From positions 67,596,631-67,660,630 of the forward strand of contig NC_055993.1 in assembly GCF_018446385.1 (NCBI RefSeq): 64,000 bases of DNA, read 5' to 3'. The translations under genes and the position numbers were made by a program. The notes under the pieces are model-generated. The model was not told where the DNA came from. It saw nothing but the letters and a program-made list of their open reading frames with translations, and did no database searches. This stretch comes from Zingiber officinale (taxonomy: Eukaryota; Streptophyta; Magnoliopsida; Zingiberales; Zingiberaceae). This document shows, in pieces, positions 11,340 to 22,901 of this stretch (positions are counted from its first letter, which is position 1; each line of letters opens with the position of its first letter).

Positions 11340-13420
11340 AAAGTTACTCACACTTACGTTAAATTTGAATGTTCAACCTCCAGCTAACTCATCTAGACTG
11401 AGGTGTCAGGTCGTAGTTCCAAGATGCTTCCATTTGGACTAATTTGTTAAGCCTTCAGCTCCCAACTTACTCCACTTGGACTTGATTCACTTAGCACTCA
11501 GCTAGGAATTTGTCTGTCAAACCTCAATCACTTGGACTTAATTAATCTAGTCTCCAGTTAGGAATTTGTCTATCAAGTTTTAATCACTTAGACTTAATTC
11601 ACCTAGCCTTTAGCTAGGAATTTATCTGTCAAGCCTTAATACTTGAACTTGATTCACCTAACCTCCAGCTAGGAATTTATATCTTGGTCTTCAACCAAGA
11701 CTTAACTCATGTCTGATTCTCAATCAGGACTTTAGAAGTCTAGATCCACTAGGACTTAGTCATTGTCTGGAATTTATAACTAGACCTAGTTGAGAACTAG
11801 ATAATAGAAGTCTTAGTTGAGAACTAGGCAATAAAAGTCCTAGCGGGGTTAGGTGGTAGATAATTTAGTTTAGAACTAGTTAATGGAAGTCCTAGCAGGG
11901 TTAGGCGGTGGAAAATCTAGTTGAGAATTAGGCAATGGAAGTCTTATAGTTGAGAATTAGGCAATGGAAGTCTTATAGTTGAGAATTAGGCAATGGAAGT
12001 CTTATAGTTGAGAACTAGGCAATGGAAATTCTAGAGAAGCTAGGCGGTGAAAGACCTAATTGGGAATTAAGTAATGAAAGTCCTAGCGGGCCTAGGCAGT
12101 GGAAAACTTAGTTGAGAACTAGGTAATGAAAGTCCTAGTTGAGAACTAGGCAATGAAAGTTCTAGCGAGGCTAGGTTATGAAAGAGCTAGTTGGGAACTA
12201 GGTAAATCTAGTTGGGAATTAGGTTAAGTCCAAAGTGGATTAGCTGGAAGCTGAACATTTGGCACGAGATGAAAAGTCTAAGTGGATCACGGTTGACCGG
12301 ACACTTGACTGTTGGAAGTCCAACAAGGAGTTAGCATGAAACGAGAAAGTTCCAACAAAGCAAACTTCCAAATATCATAACTTTTAATTGGAATATCATA
12401 ACAAGGTGATTTTCATTGCAAAACAGAGCTTGTTCAGAGACATATGTTTGTCAAAACTCAAGTATCAGTCAACTAATGTCTTTAGAAATAAAACAGAAGC
12501 AAGTCGATTTGATTGCTAGACTCAACTGATGGGTTTGATTAGTCGATTGATGACTTTAGAAATTGAGTAGAAGCGAGTCAAATTTTCTTGATTTGATTTG
12601 ACTGATGGAATCAGTCAACTAATGTCAAATTAAAGAGAACAGAAACGAGTGAGACTTACTTGTTCTATTCGATTGATAAGATCAGTCGACTGATATGGAC
12701 ATCAATTGACTGATATTAAATTAAAGAGCATAGAAGCGAGTGGGACTCGCGTGCTCTATTCAATTGATGGTCTCTGTCGATTGATGTTGGACATCAGTTG
12801 ACTGATGTTTGAATTATCAACAAAATTAGACAAACTTTAGAAAGTTCAGAGGTCGTTCAATAGTCAGAGACCATATCAATTGACTGATGGGTAGATAAGT
12901 CGACTAATAGATAAAAAACAGCCATACCCTAAAGACTTTAAAGAAGAGGGTTCGAGGAGTTTTTTGTTGCTAGTTCTTGGTGGATTTTGGAGGATAGTGT
13001 TGTTGCATTTTCGGACCATCAAGAGGCATTTCCAAGCTACAAGAGATCAAACAAACAAGGTTTTCAATTGTAAAGTATTATTGCTTTCATATTCATTTGT
13101 GTCTTGTATTGCTTGCCCTTGTTCTTGTAAAAATATATTGTAAGAGGTTTCTCTGCTTCCAGAAAATTTTCAAGGAGGGATTTCTTAGTGGATGTGATCG
13201 CTAGCAGTCGACTCTTGGATTAGTTATCTCAAGGAGATGGATTCCAAGTAAATCTCGGAGTTGTGCATATGGAGTCAATATTGAAACAAGGTTTCCGTTG
13301 CGCATTCAACGACAAGCACAAATCTATGACAAAAAGCAATAGAAGCTATTCAACCCCCCCCCCCCTTCCCTCCCTTCTCTTCTAGCTCGTATGGGTCCTA
13401 ATACTGTAAACTTGACACAA
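11340..13420 (+). repeat. LTR-like block with three minisatellite arrays
   Basis: At 11450-11690 a unit of about 60-70 bp built around CTAGGAATTTGTCTGTCAA repeats four times. At 11790-12230 a unit around GTTGAGAACTAGGCAATGGA repeats about ten times. At 12470-12920 a unit of about 110 bp repeats with CAGTCGACTGATG-like palindromes. A U5-like part follows, ending in a poly(C) run at 13356-13366 and GGGTCCTAA. This layout resembles the U3 repeats and end of a Sirevirus LTR, but neither TG...CA boundaries nor coding sequence were found. The interval 11132-11340 shows nothing recognisable. Confidence 0.5.
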
Positions 13421-13555
13421 CTGGGTATATCACAACTAACTTAACTCTAACCTTAATCATATATCAAAGTTCTAGATTAATTATTGTGTACTAGCACTAA
13501 CACCGCCTTCTAAGTGCTACATCTATCCCGTAAGGAATTGCTCGAATGAACAAAG

Positions 13556-14681
13556 TGTAAGACCGTTAGATTCGATAGAGGGGGGGGTGAATATCGATTC
13601 GAAAATCTCGAGTTAAAACGCAGCGGAAAAGTAAAGAAGTAAAGAGATGACACTGTTGATTTTTACTTCGTTCGGAGCCTGTGACGACTCCTACTCGAAG
13701 GCTCGTACTCCTTGAGTACTTTCGTTGGGCAATTCACTAGCAATTCGGATAATTACAATTTACGTACAAATATTGCTAATGAAAAAGAAAGAAAACAAAG
13801 CTAACCGACAAACAATGAATTAAAAAGAGAGCCGGAGTGAGTCGTCGGAGCTTTGTGAACGTTGTTGGAGCGCAGAGCAGCAGAGTGATTGGACTCAGAG
13901 TTCTCAGCAGACTTGTATATTGAAGCTCCTGCCTGGGGCTTCTTTTATATGCTGCTCCGGGTGCCTGGATCCCTTCCGGGCGCCTGAAATGTGACGTAAC
14001 ACTCTCAACCAGCATGCTCCAAGTGTCAACGTCGTCCTGGGGATAAAACTTGCCTCCGGGCGCCCGGATCCCTTCCGGGCGCCCGGAGCCATTCCGGGCG
14101 CCCGGACCCTCACTGTTCCCTACCTGCAAAACAGTGTTAGTCCGAGGCAAATAAACCCTGCAGCACAGTTTGTTAGCACATTTTTACAGATACGCTAAGT
14201 AATAAAAATTAGCATCAAGAGTATGACTTAGATTCCGTCTTTCCGAGACCGGAATCTAGTCACGATCTCGACTTAGATATCCGAAATGGATCTAAGCCGG
14301 ATCGACGCCTAATGTTCCCTTCCCGGGAACGCGTCCTCGCAGTCACTCCCCTCCAGTGACTTACCTTACTTACCTGCCAGACGTCCGGTCAGCCCGTCGA
14401 CCCGTCTGGACTTCTTGCCAAGCGTCCGGTCAGCCCGTCGACCCGCTTGGACTTCTCGCCAGCTATCCGGTCAGCCCGTCGACCTAGCTGGACTTCTCGC
14501 CAAGCGTCCGGTCAGCCCGTCGACCCGCTTGGACTTCTCGCCAGCTATCCGGTCAGCCCGTCGACCTAGCTGGACTTTTCCTGCACACTTGATAAAAGTG
14601 TCAGACAACAACACAACTAACTTAACCCATTTGTCATTCATCAAAACCTGGGTTAGACCGTTAGTGCTACCCGCACCAACA
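13556..14681 (-). repeat. 3' LTR of the Sirevirus element
   Basis: This LTR is 1126 bp, starting TGTAAGACC on the + strand and ending CACCAACA (TG...CA on both strands). It contains three copies of the perfect palindrome CCGGGCGCCCGG at 14056-14105, and a tandem array with a unit of about 41 bp (GTCCGGTCAGCCCGTCGACC) at 14380-14580. ORFs across it are accidental. Confidence 0.92.
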
Positions 14682-15908
14682 ATCTCCCCCTTTTTGATGG
14701 AATGACAACCTGGTTAAGTTAGTGAAAGCATATGTACGAAACAACATGCATTTGTGTGGTTTTAAAGTTAGTTTGAGTTTTCAAATTGGTTTAGCTAACT
14801 TAACCACCTAACCCTCCTCCCCCTTTGGCATTCATCAAAAAAGAACAAGGGTAAATAAGCATAGTGTTTAAGTTACCTAATCATGAAAAATAACTGAGTT
14901 TGGTTCAAAATTCAAGGATAAAAGTACACTCTTTAAATCCAAGAAAAATCAATTTGACTTTGGGGGAGTTTAAAAAACTTGTTTAACGCATTTGTTCTTT
15001 AGCTTTTGAAAATTTGCTAAGTGTAGATTGTCTAATTTTCAATCATAAGTGTATAAGGTCTAATGTTTCAAACCAAATTTCCAAAACAAGTTTGAGAAAA
15101 TATATTTTTCAAAACTGATTTATTTTTCAACACTAAGTTTGTAAAAGATTCAATTTTCAAAATCAAAGAAAATGATTTTGAGAAGCTTAGTTTGTAAAAT
15201 TTAGCTTTGAAATTAAGATCATATTTTTAGAATGTGTTTGTAAAATTTGTTTTCTAAAATCAAATTTTCAAAGTGTAAAAGTGTTAAACCCATGGTTTAA
15301 AATACTTGAAAAGGTCAGTTTTCAAAGACTAGGAAAAATGGATAATAAGTTTGTGAGGTAAAAGAATTTCACAATTTTAAACAAGTTGTTTTTAACCTTT
15401 GATTTTCAAGATTAAGTTTAAATTCAATTTGGAAAACCAAAGTAGTTTTATTTCTCCCCCTGAAATTGATACTTAACTCTAACCAGCTGTCTAACCAATT
15501 AGGTACTAACTAACTATCAGAAGATAGTAGCTTTCACTAGGTTAGTCAGATTAAGGAAATTATAATCAGTCAGTGTTTGACTTGACTGATGAACTTTAAT
15601 CTGATTAATATCTGAATTGTATTTAACGTCCAAACTTATGTTGATGCACTGAAATAAGCATCTTAAGTCCAGACAGTTGGCCTATGCATCTCACCCCTTT
15701 CTATGTTTGTCAAACATAAGCAAGGTAACCCTAGGGTGTTGGTGAGATGCTCAAAAACTAAACCTATGGGTACATGCTCTCTAAGGATTCAAAACTAGTC
15801 TAGGGCCAAAAACTGTTTTCGAAAGTCTAAAAAATGGAAAGTTTTGAAAACAAACAAGTTTAGCCTATAAGTTGGTGAAATCAATTTCGAAAGTATTTTT
15901 GAGATTTC
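14682..15908 (-). other. Sirevirus 3' untranslated region with polypurine tracts
   Basis: This is non-coding sequence between RNase H and the 3' LTR. The priming polypurine tract lies against the LTR (14682-14695, CTCCCCCTTTTTGATG on the + strand). Two further CTCCCCCT tracts lie at 14817-14826 and 15453-15460. Repeated tracts here are a reported Sirevirus feature. No envelope-like ORF was seen. Confidence 0.75.
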
Positions 15909-16604
15909 CTAGTCTATTGAGCACATCCCTAATTGTCGTCGTAAGTTGCTAAATTCACTTTCAGGGAGTGGTTTTGTAAAAATGTCAGCTAAATTTGATT
16001 TAGACTCAACGTACTTGAGTTCAATATCACCTTTAGTAACATGATCCCTGATGAAGTGGTGCCTAATTTCAATATGTTTGGTTCTTGAATGATGCACAGG
16101 ATTCTTGGTTAAGTTAATTGAACTTATATTGTCAATTAATACTTTTACATTTGTGATATTTAAGTTGAAATCTTTTAGAGTATGCATCATCCATAATAAC
16201 TGTGCAACACATTCGCCTATAGCTATGTATTCTGACTCAGTTGTAGATAGTGCAATACAGTGTTGCTTTCTACTAAACCAGCTGACAAGTGATAGACCTA
16301 GTAGTTGACATCCACCACTAGTGCTCTTGTGGTCTAATTTGTACCCAACATAATCTGAGTCAGAATATCCTATTAATTCAAAATTGTTAGTTCTAGGATA
16401 CCAAATTCCTACATTTGTTGTTCCTTTAAGGTATCTAAAGATTCTTTTGACTTGAGTCAAATGAGATTCTTTAGCACAGGTTTGATATCTAGCACACATA
16501 CTTACTGCAAATAAAATATCGGGTAGACTTGTAGTTAAGTACAGTAGGCTACCTATGGCACTCCGATAATGTTTTAAGTCTTGATTTCCCATTATGATCA
16601 TCAT
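15909..16604 (-). pseudogene. Sirevirus pol, RNase H part, out of frame with the rest
   Basis: 231 codons encode the end of Copia pol, from the conserved [12 protein letters not shown] segment through SDSDYVG (an active-site-like acidic motif), ALSTTESEYIA, and the terminal ADIFTKPLP motif to the stop. The segment is intact but lies in a different frame from RT. The frame change occurs around 16581-16587. RNase H degrades the RNA template during reverse transcription. With the shift it cannot be made as part of the polyprotein. Confidence 0.9.
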
Positions 16605-18522
16605 CTAGGATTGTGTTTACGGCCATAGGTGTTTTTATTTCTTTAGTATTTTCCATTCCAAATTTTCTAAGTAACTCCTTAGTATATTTTTGTTGATAAA
16701 TATAATTTCCTTCATTTGTTTGTTTGACTTGTAACCCTAGAAAATAAGTTAATTTTCCTACCAGACTCATTTCGAATTCGTGTTCCATTAGATTTGTAAA
16801 TTCGTTTAAAAACTCTGAGTTTGTTGAACCAAAGATGATATCATCTACATAAATTTGAGCTATAAAAATATCTTCTTTTATTGATTTCACAAATAGTGTT
16901 GGGTCAACTTGACCTTGGTTGAACCCTTTAGAGATTAAGTAAGAAGTTAGTCTTTCATACCATGCCCTAGGTGCCTGTTTAAGTCCATATAATGCCTTTT
17001 TTAATTTGTAGACATAATCAGGGTGTTCTAGGCTTTCAAAACCAGGTGGCTGACCTACATAAACTTCTTCTTTTATTAATCCATTAAGAAAGGCAGACTT
17101 GACATCCATTTGGTATAGTTTGAATCCTTTATGGGCTGCATAGCTTAGTAGCATTCTAATGGACTCTAGTCTAGCTACCGGGGCATAAGTTTCATCATAG
17201 TCAAGTCCTTCAACTTGACTGAACCCTTTGGCAACTAATCTGGCCTTGTTTCTAGTAATTTCTCCAGTTTCACTTAACTTGTTTCTAAATACCCATTTGG
17301 TTTCTATTATTTTCTTATCGTTAGGTGGAGGTACTACATCCCAAACTTCATTGCGTTCAAATTGAGCTAATTCTTCTTGCATAGCTATGACCCAGTCTAG
17401 GTCAAGTAGGGATTCAGCTACAGTTTTGGGTTCAATATTTGAGATTAACGAGATTTGACTTAGGTTTCTGAAAGATGACCTAGTTTGGACCCGAAGGTCT
17501 GGGTCACCAATTATTTGATCAGTAGGATGGTTTGGGTTGACTCTTATGGTTCTAGAAGGTTGACTTTCTTGTAGTTGTTCTTCTTCTTCATGATTTTGGG
17601 TTTGGTTTGTTCCTTCAGAATTGATATGTTCATGAACAGGGTCAACTGGTTGAGGTTGGGCTTGTTCTAGGTTTTGATTGGATTCTTTGAATTTTACATT
17701 GGTGGTTTCCTCAATTCTTAAGGTAACTTTATTATAAATTCTGTAGCCTCTGCTATTTAGAGAGTACCCTAGAAAAATTCCATTTTCTATTTTGGAAGTG
17801 AATTTGCCTAAGTGTTCTCTAGTATTTAGGATAAAGGCTGGGCAACCAAATACCTTAAAGTGTTTTATATTAGGTTGTTTGTTGTAAAAAATTTCAAAAA
17901 ATGTTTTATTGTGTTTTTTGTTTAGTGTTGTTCGGTTTTGTACATAGCAGGCTGTACTAACAGCTTCTGCCCAAAAATATTTAGGTAAGTTGTATTCGTT
18001 TAGCATAGTTCTAGATGCTTCAAGTAAAGTTCTATTTTTCCTTTCTACAATTCCATTTTGTTGGGGAGTTTTAGGGCAAGAGAATTCATGATGATAGCCA
18101 TTTTCGAGGCAAAATTTATCAAAATTATGATTTTTAAATTCTCCTCCATTGTCACTTCTGATTCTTTTGATTTTTATGCCTTTTTCATTTTCAATTTGTT
18201 TGCAGAAATTTGTAAAAATTTCAAAGGTTTCATCTTTATTTTTTAAGAATTTGACCCAAGTGAACCTAGAATAGTCGTCTATTATAACTAAACAGTATAG
18301 ACTTCCATTTATTGATTTAACTCCATGAGAGTCAAATAGGTCTAAGTGTAAAAGTTCTAGGACTGAGTTGGTTTGGGATTCATTAATTGGTTTGTGGATA
18401 GATTTTGTTTGTTTGCCCTGTTGACAAGCATTACATATCGTTAAATCTAAGTTAGGTAATTTTGGTAAGCCTCTAACTAGACCATTTAATTTAGTTATGT
18501 TTCTGAAATGTGTGTGTGACAT
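16549..18522 (-). pseudogene. Sirevirus pol: integrase and reverse transcriptase
   Basis: 657 codons encode the GAG-pre-integrase zinc region (H and C residues near residues 4 and 31-34), the integrase core with [16 protein letters not shown] and [10 protein letters not shown] (DDE residues), the [16 protein letters not shown] region, and the Copia RT. RT landmarks are [35 protein letters not shown], and the catalytic [12 protein letters not shown]. All catalytic residues I can check are present. It is separated from protease by an in-frame TGA at 18532-18534 and loses frame near 16585. Confidence 0.93.
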
Positions 18523-18531
18523 TCTTCTATG

Positions 18532-18928
18532 TCATAACCAGGTTTCTTCTTTTTGTGTTAAATAACACTTGACTGAAGAAGTGATTAAGTTAATGGCATA
18601 AATATTGTCTTTTCTAAAGCCTTTTAGGCTTATAGTTAGATTATCTAGATGTTTGATCAAACATTCTGTAGATAGAAATTTTACCTTATACCTAGTGTCA
18701 CATAATTGACTTATGCTCAGAAGATTGTATTTAAAATTTTCAACAAGTAGAACATTTGTAATTATGAAATCTATTTTTAATTCAATATTACCTATACCAA
18801 TTACCTTGAGTTTACCGTTGTTTCCAAAGGCAACTGTTCCTAGGCTTTTGTACGTTAATTGAGTGAACTTGGTGTGATCTCCAGTCATATGTTTGGAGCA
18901 ACCACTGTCCAAAATCCACTTGGTTTCC
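18532..18928 (-). pseudogene. Sirevirus protease domain, ending at a premature stop
   Basis: The frame opens after a TAG near 18929 with KWILDSGCSKHMTGD, the Copia aspartic protease active site (D-S-G). It continues through the hydrophobic flap region and ends in a TGA at 18532-18534, just before the HRRMSH block of the next domain. The flanking frames are collinear, so one stop codon separates protease from integrase. The protease would cleave the polyprotein. Confidence 0.88.
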
Positions 18929-18995
18929 TACAACAAGTAGGATTTTTATGTTAGTCTTAGTTTATCAATTTTTTAATCAATCATTAAAAAAAATC

Positions 18996-20463
18996 TTAAT
19001 TTTGAGATTAAAAAAATTTTTTAAGTTAAAATTTTGAAAATAATTTTTAAGTTTAAAATTAAAATTTTTAAGTTAAAATTTTGAAAATAATTTTTAAGTT
19101 TAAAGTTTTTAAGTTAAAATTTTAAGTTTAAAATTTTGAAGATAATTTTTAAGTTAAAATTTTGAAAATAATTTTTAAGTTTAAAATTAAAGTTTTTAAG
19201 TTAAAATTTTGAAAATGATTTTTAAGTTTAAAATTTTGAAAATAATTTTTAAGTTAAAATTTTGAAAATAATTTTTAAGTTTAAAATTTTGAAGATAATT
19301 TTTAAGTTAAAATTAAAGTTTTTTAAGTTAAAATTTTGAAAATAATTTTTAAGTTTAAAATTTTGAAGAAAATTTTTAAGTTAAAATTTTGAAAATAATT
19401 TTTAAGTTAAAATTTTGAAAATAATTTTTAAGTTAAAATTTTGAAAATAATTTTTAAGTTTAAAATTAAAGTTTTTAAGTTAAAATTTTGAAAATAATTT
19501 TTAAGTTTAAAATTTTGAAAATAATTTTTAAGTTTAAAATTTTGAAAATAATTTTTAAGTTTAAAATTTAAGTTAAAATTTTGAAAATAATTTTTAAGTT
19601 TAAAATTTTGAAAATAATTTTTAAGTTTAAAATTTTGAAAATAATTTTTAAGTTTAAAATTTAAGTTAAAATTTTGAAAATAATTTTTAAGTTTAAAATT
19701 AAATTTTTTAAGTTAAAATTTTGAAAATAATTTTTAAGTTTAAAATTTTGAAAATAATTTTTAAGTTTAAAATTTAAGTTAAAATTTTGAAAATAATTTT
19801 TAAGTTTAAAATTTAAGTTAAAATTTTGAAAATGATTTTTAAGTTTAAAATTAAAGTTTTTAAGTTAAAATTTTGAAAATAATTTTTAAGTTTAAAATTT
19901 TGAAAATAATTTTTAAGTTTAAAATTTAAGTTAAAATTTTGAAATTAATTTAAGTTTAAAATTAAAGTTTTTAAGTTAAAATTTTGAAAATGATTTTTAA
20001 GTTTAAAATTTTGAAAATAATTTTTAAGTTAAAATTTTGAAAATAATTTTTAAGTTTAAAATTTTGAAAATAATTTTTAAGTTTAAAAATTAAAGATTAA
20101 ATTTTGAAATTAATTTAAGTTTAAAATTAAATTTTGAAATTAATTTTAAGTTTAAAATTAAATTTTGAAATTAATTTTAAGTTTTAAAATTAAATTTTGA
20201 AATTAATTTTAAGTTTTAAAATTAAATTTTGAAATTAATTTTAAGTTTAAAATTAAATTTTGAAATTAATTTTAAGTTTTAAAATTAAATTTTGAAATTA
20301 ATTTTAAGTTTTAAAATTAAATTTTGAAATTAATTTAAGTTTTAAAATTAAATTTTGAAATTAATTTTAAGTTTAAAATTAAATTTTAAAATTAATTTTA
20401 AGTTTAAAATTAAATTTTGAAATTAATTTAAAGATTAAAATTAAATTTAAATAATTTTTAAGT
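18996..20463. repeat. C-free AT-rich minisatellite in the Sirevirus gag-pol spacer
   Basis: In 1468 bp the + strand contains A, T and G but not a single C, so the element's sense strand has no G. It is built from tandem units of 26-27 bp (TTTTGAAAATAATTTTTAAG plus TTTAAAA) up to about 20090. From there units of about 31 bp built on TTTTGAAATTAATTTTAAG run to 20440. There are no long ORFs. It lies between the end of gag (20991) and the protease frame (18928). Confidence 0.95.
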
Positions 20464-20990
20464 CTTATTCATCTCACCCGATCTATATTATCAATCAAGG
20501 AAACCTATGGTTTTGTGAGATGAAATTGGTTTGATTATAGAGTTTTGGTTTAACTAGTGTTAGATTCAGACTTAGCTTTGGTTTCCACAAATAGGCATTC
20601 TTCGGATAAACTTCTAAGCTCGATGAGTCTCATGGACATCATTAGAAGTAACCAACCTTTCGAAGTTTTCCGAATAGTCCTATCCACGGAACTTAGTACT
20701 AAATCTTGGTCTAACTGGTTAGGATTCGTTTAAGGGTAGCTTCGGTCAGTTCCACTTGGCCAAATGCACCAGATCGAAGCCATATCTTTCTAGACATGCG
20801 ATGCCCAAGCTTCCCTAACGTACTATCATCCAAAAACTTCACCAGTATCATGAGTCAAGTTAAACTTGGTCTCTTTTTACTAATCCTAATTACCCTGTCG
20901 GGTTAGTTTGTTTTGGGTTACCCTGTCGGGTATGTTAGTTTTGGAGGTGTCAGCTATTCTGGAGCCTCCCCTGAATTATTGGCCATTAAT

Positions 20991-22676
20991 TTAGATTTTG
21001 GGTTTGTGTCGATTCTTTTTATAGTTATAATCAACTTGGTGATAATCTAAATTTTGTTGAGTTTTGAATTTTGATTTTAAGTTAAATTTATATTTTAGTT
21101 TTTGATCTGATTTATTCAAGTTTATATAATGTATTTTATCTTTAGGTATATAGAATTGATTAAGTCCTACTTGCGTGGTTAAGCACGCTTTCGGGACCCA
21201 AGCTTGTTTAGTTGCTTTGTGTTGGGTTAATAATGATTTAAAGGTTTTGTTTGAGTTTGACTTATATCCAAGTCCGGTTTTATTATAGCATGTCTTTTGG
21301 TTATTTAGAATTAAATCTAAATTTTTAGATCTTGTTGTGAATTTTTCCAACAATTCTTTTAACTTATTAATTTCATTTTTTAATGATAAATTCTCCTCCT
21401 CAAGTGTTCGATCTTGAGTTGGATTCGAATTTTTTAATTGTTCCTTGAGGTTTTGATTTTCCTCAAGAAGCGATTTATTTTCATTTTCCAACTTAACTAC
21501 TTTTTTATTTAAACACGAGATAATTCTAAAGAATTTACGATTTAAGTTTAGGTATACCTCTTCGGAACCTTCGGAAACGAGTGCGGACTCGTGGCTCGAT
21601 TCGGGTTCAGACCCGTCTTCCGATTCCTCTGATTCGTCTTCCGTTTCAGCTTCGTGAGCCATCAGCGCGAGGTGACTTTGGTGCTTTTGCCTTTCTCCTT
21701 CCGATTCGTCTGAGGAGGAATCGTCCCATGTTGCTTTGAGGGCTTTCTTCTTTGTTGACTTTGGTTTGTCAAGTTTCAATCTTGGGCATTCGTTCTTGTA
21801 GTGCCCCTTTTTGTTACATCCGAAACATGTGACATTTCTTGAGTCGGCTGGCGAACTGATCTTCTGAAGATCCTGTTTGCTGAAGCTTCTCTTTTTCCTG
21901 GTGAACATTTTCCTTACCAGGTTCACCAGGTGTTCTTCGTCTTCAGAGTCTTGATCGGAATCTTCTTCAGATTCGGGTTTGTTCTTCTTTTCTTTGGAGG
22001 AACCTGCAAATAAGGCTACACCTTTCTCGACCCCGGCGTTAGTTTGCTCATGAAGTTCTAATTCACAGAAGAGTTCATCCAATTTTAATTTAGATAAATT
22101 TTTTGAAATTTTGTAGGCATCTACGATTGATGCCCACAAATTGTTTCGCGGAAAAGCATTTAACGCGTACCTGATTAAGTCTCGGTTCTCCATTTGGTGG
22201 CCTATCGCGTGGAGACCGTTGAGGATATCTTTGACCCTCGCGTGGAGCTGACTTGCCGTTTCTCCTTCCTGCATTTTTATATTAAAAATTTTATTTAACA
22301 GCAAATCTCTTTTTGTTACCTTTGCGTCACTTGTTCCTTCGTACAGCTCGATCAGTTTATCCCAAAGCTCCTTAGCGTTTTCATGTGGTCCGACCCGGTT
22401 CAGTTCTTCTCATGTTAGTCCGCAGTGTAGAGTATTGATGGCTTTGTTTTCAATTGATGCCTTTTTCTTTATATCATTTGTCCATTCTTCAGGGTCTACT
22501 ATTTTCCCGGAGTTGTCTACTGGAATTTTGTAAGCCTTTGTGACGCACATCCATTGGTCGTAGTCTGTCTTCATGTAGACCTCCATTCTCCTCTTCCAGT
22601 ACGAAAAGTCATCCCCGTTGAATAGGGGAGGACGTACTGTGCTGAAGCCTTCTTGTTGAGACATCTTATCCTGCAC
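20991..22676 (-). pseudogene. Sirevirus gag with one internal stop
   Basis: The start ATG at 22676 follows the PBS by about 210 bp. The N-terminal UBN2-type gag region (FSYWKRRMEVYM) runs to a TGA at 22410-22412. The same frame then continues without further breaks to 20991. Downstream are the rest of the UBN2 region, acidic and serine-rich stretches, one CCHC zinc knuckle (CFGCNKKGHYKNEC), a coiled-coil-rich segment of Glu/Lys/Leu/Asn, and a GLGY block typical of Sirevirus gag. Total span is 562 codons. Gag forms the RNA-packaging particle. The single stop is the only lesion seen. Confidence 0.9.
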
Positions 22677-22887
22677 ACACTAAATTAACTGAAAAAAAAT
22701 CCCAAGACTTCGTCTTGGATTAGCAATGCGGGAGAAATAGAAACTCTAAGTTGGTGTTGTACCAATTTTGATTTTAAATGCAACGAAAAAAACTTCCAAA
22801 AAGATAATAATATCAGTTTAGAATTGTTAAAAAAAATGATTTCACCCCCTGTCTGATTGGTGGTTGCACCAAATCAGAGCGGTACCT

Positions 22888-22899
22888 GCTCTGATACCA
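22888..22899 (-). other. Primer-binding site, tRNA-iMet type
   Basis: TGGTATCAGAGC on the minus strand lies two bases inside the 5' LTR, an exact 12-base match to the plant initiator-Met tRNA 3' end used by most Copia elements. Confidence 0.95.
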
Positions 22900-22901
22900 C
22901 T

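Noticed and set aside
14415-14705. 96-residue ORF with Arg-Pro-Ser repeats, also seen at 23742-24026
   Set aside because: It lies inside the Sirevirus LTR tandem array and is repeated only because the LTR is repeated.
18996-20463. CRISPR-like array
   Set aside because: Units are contiguous without unique spacers, and this is a plant nuclear locus; it is a minisatellite.
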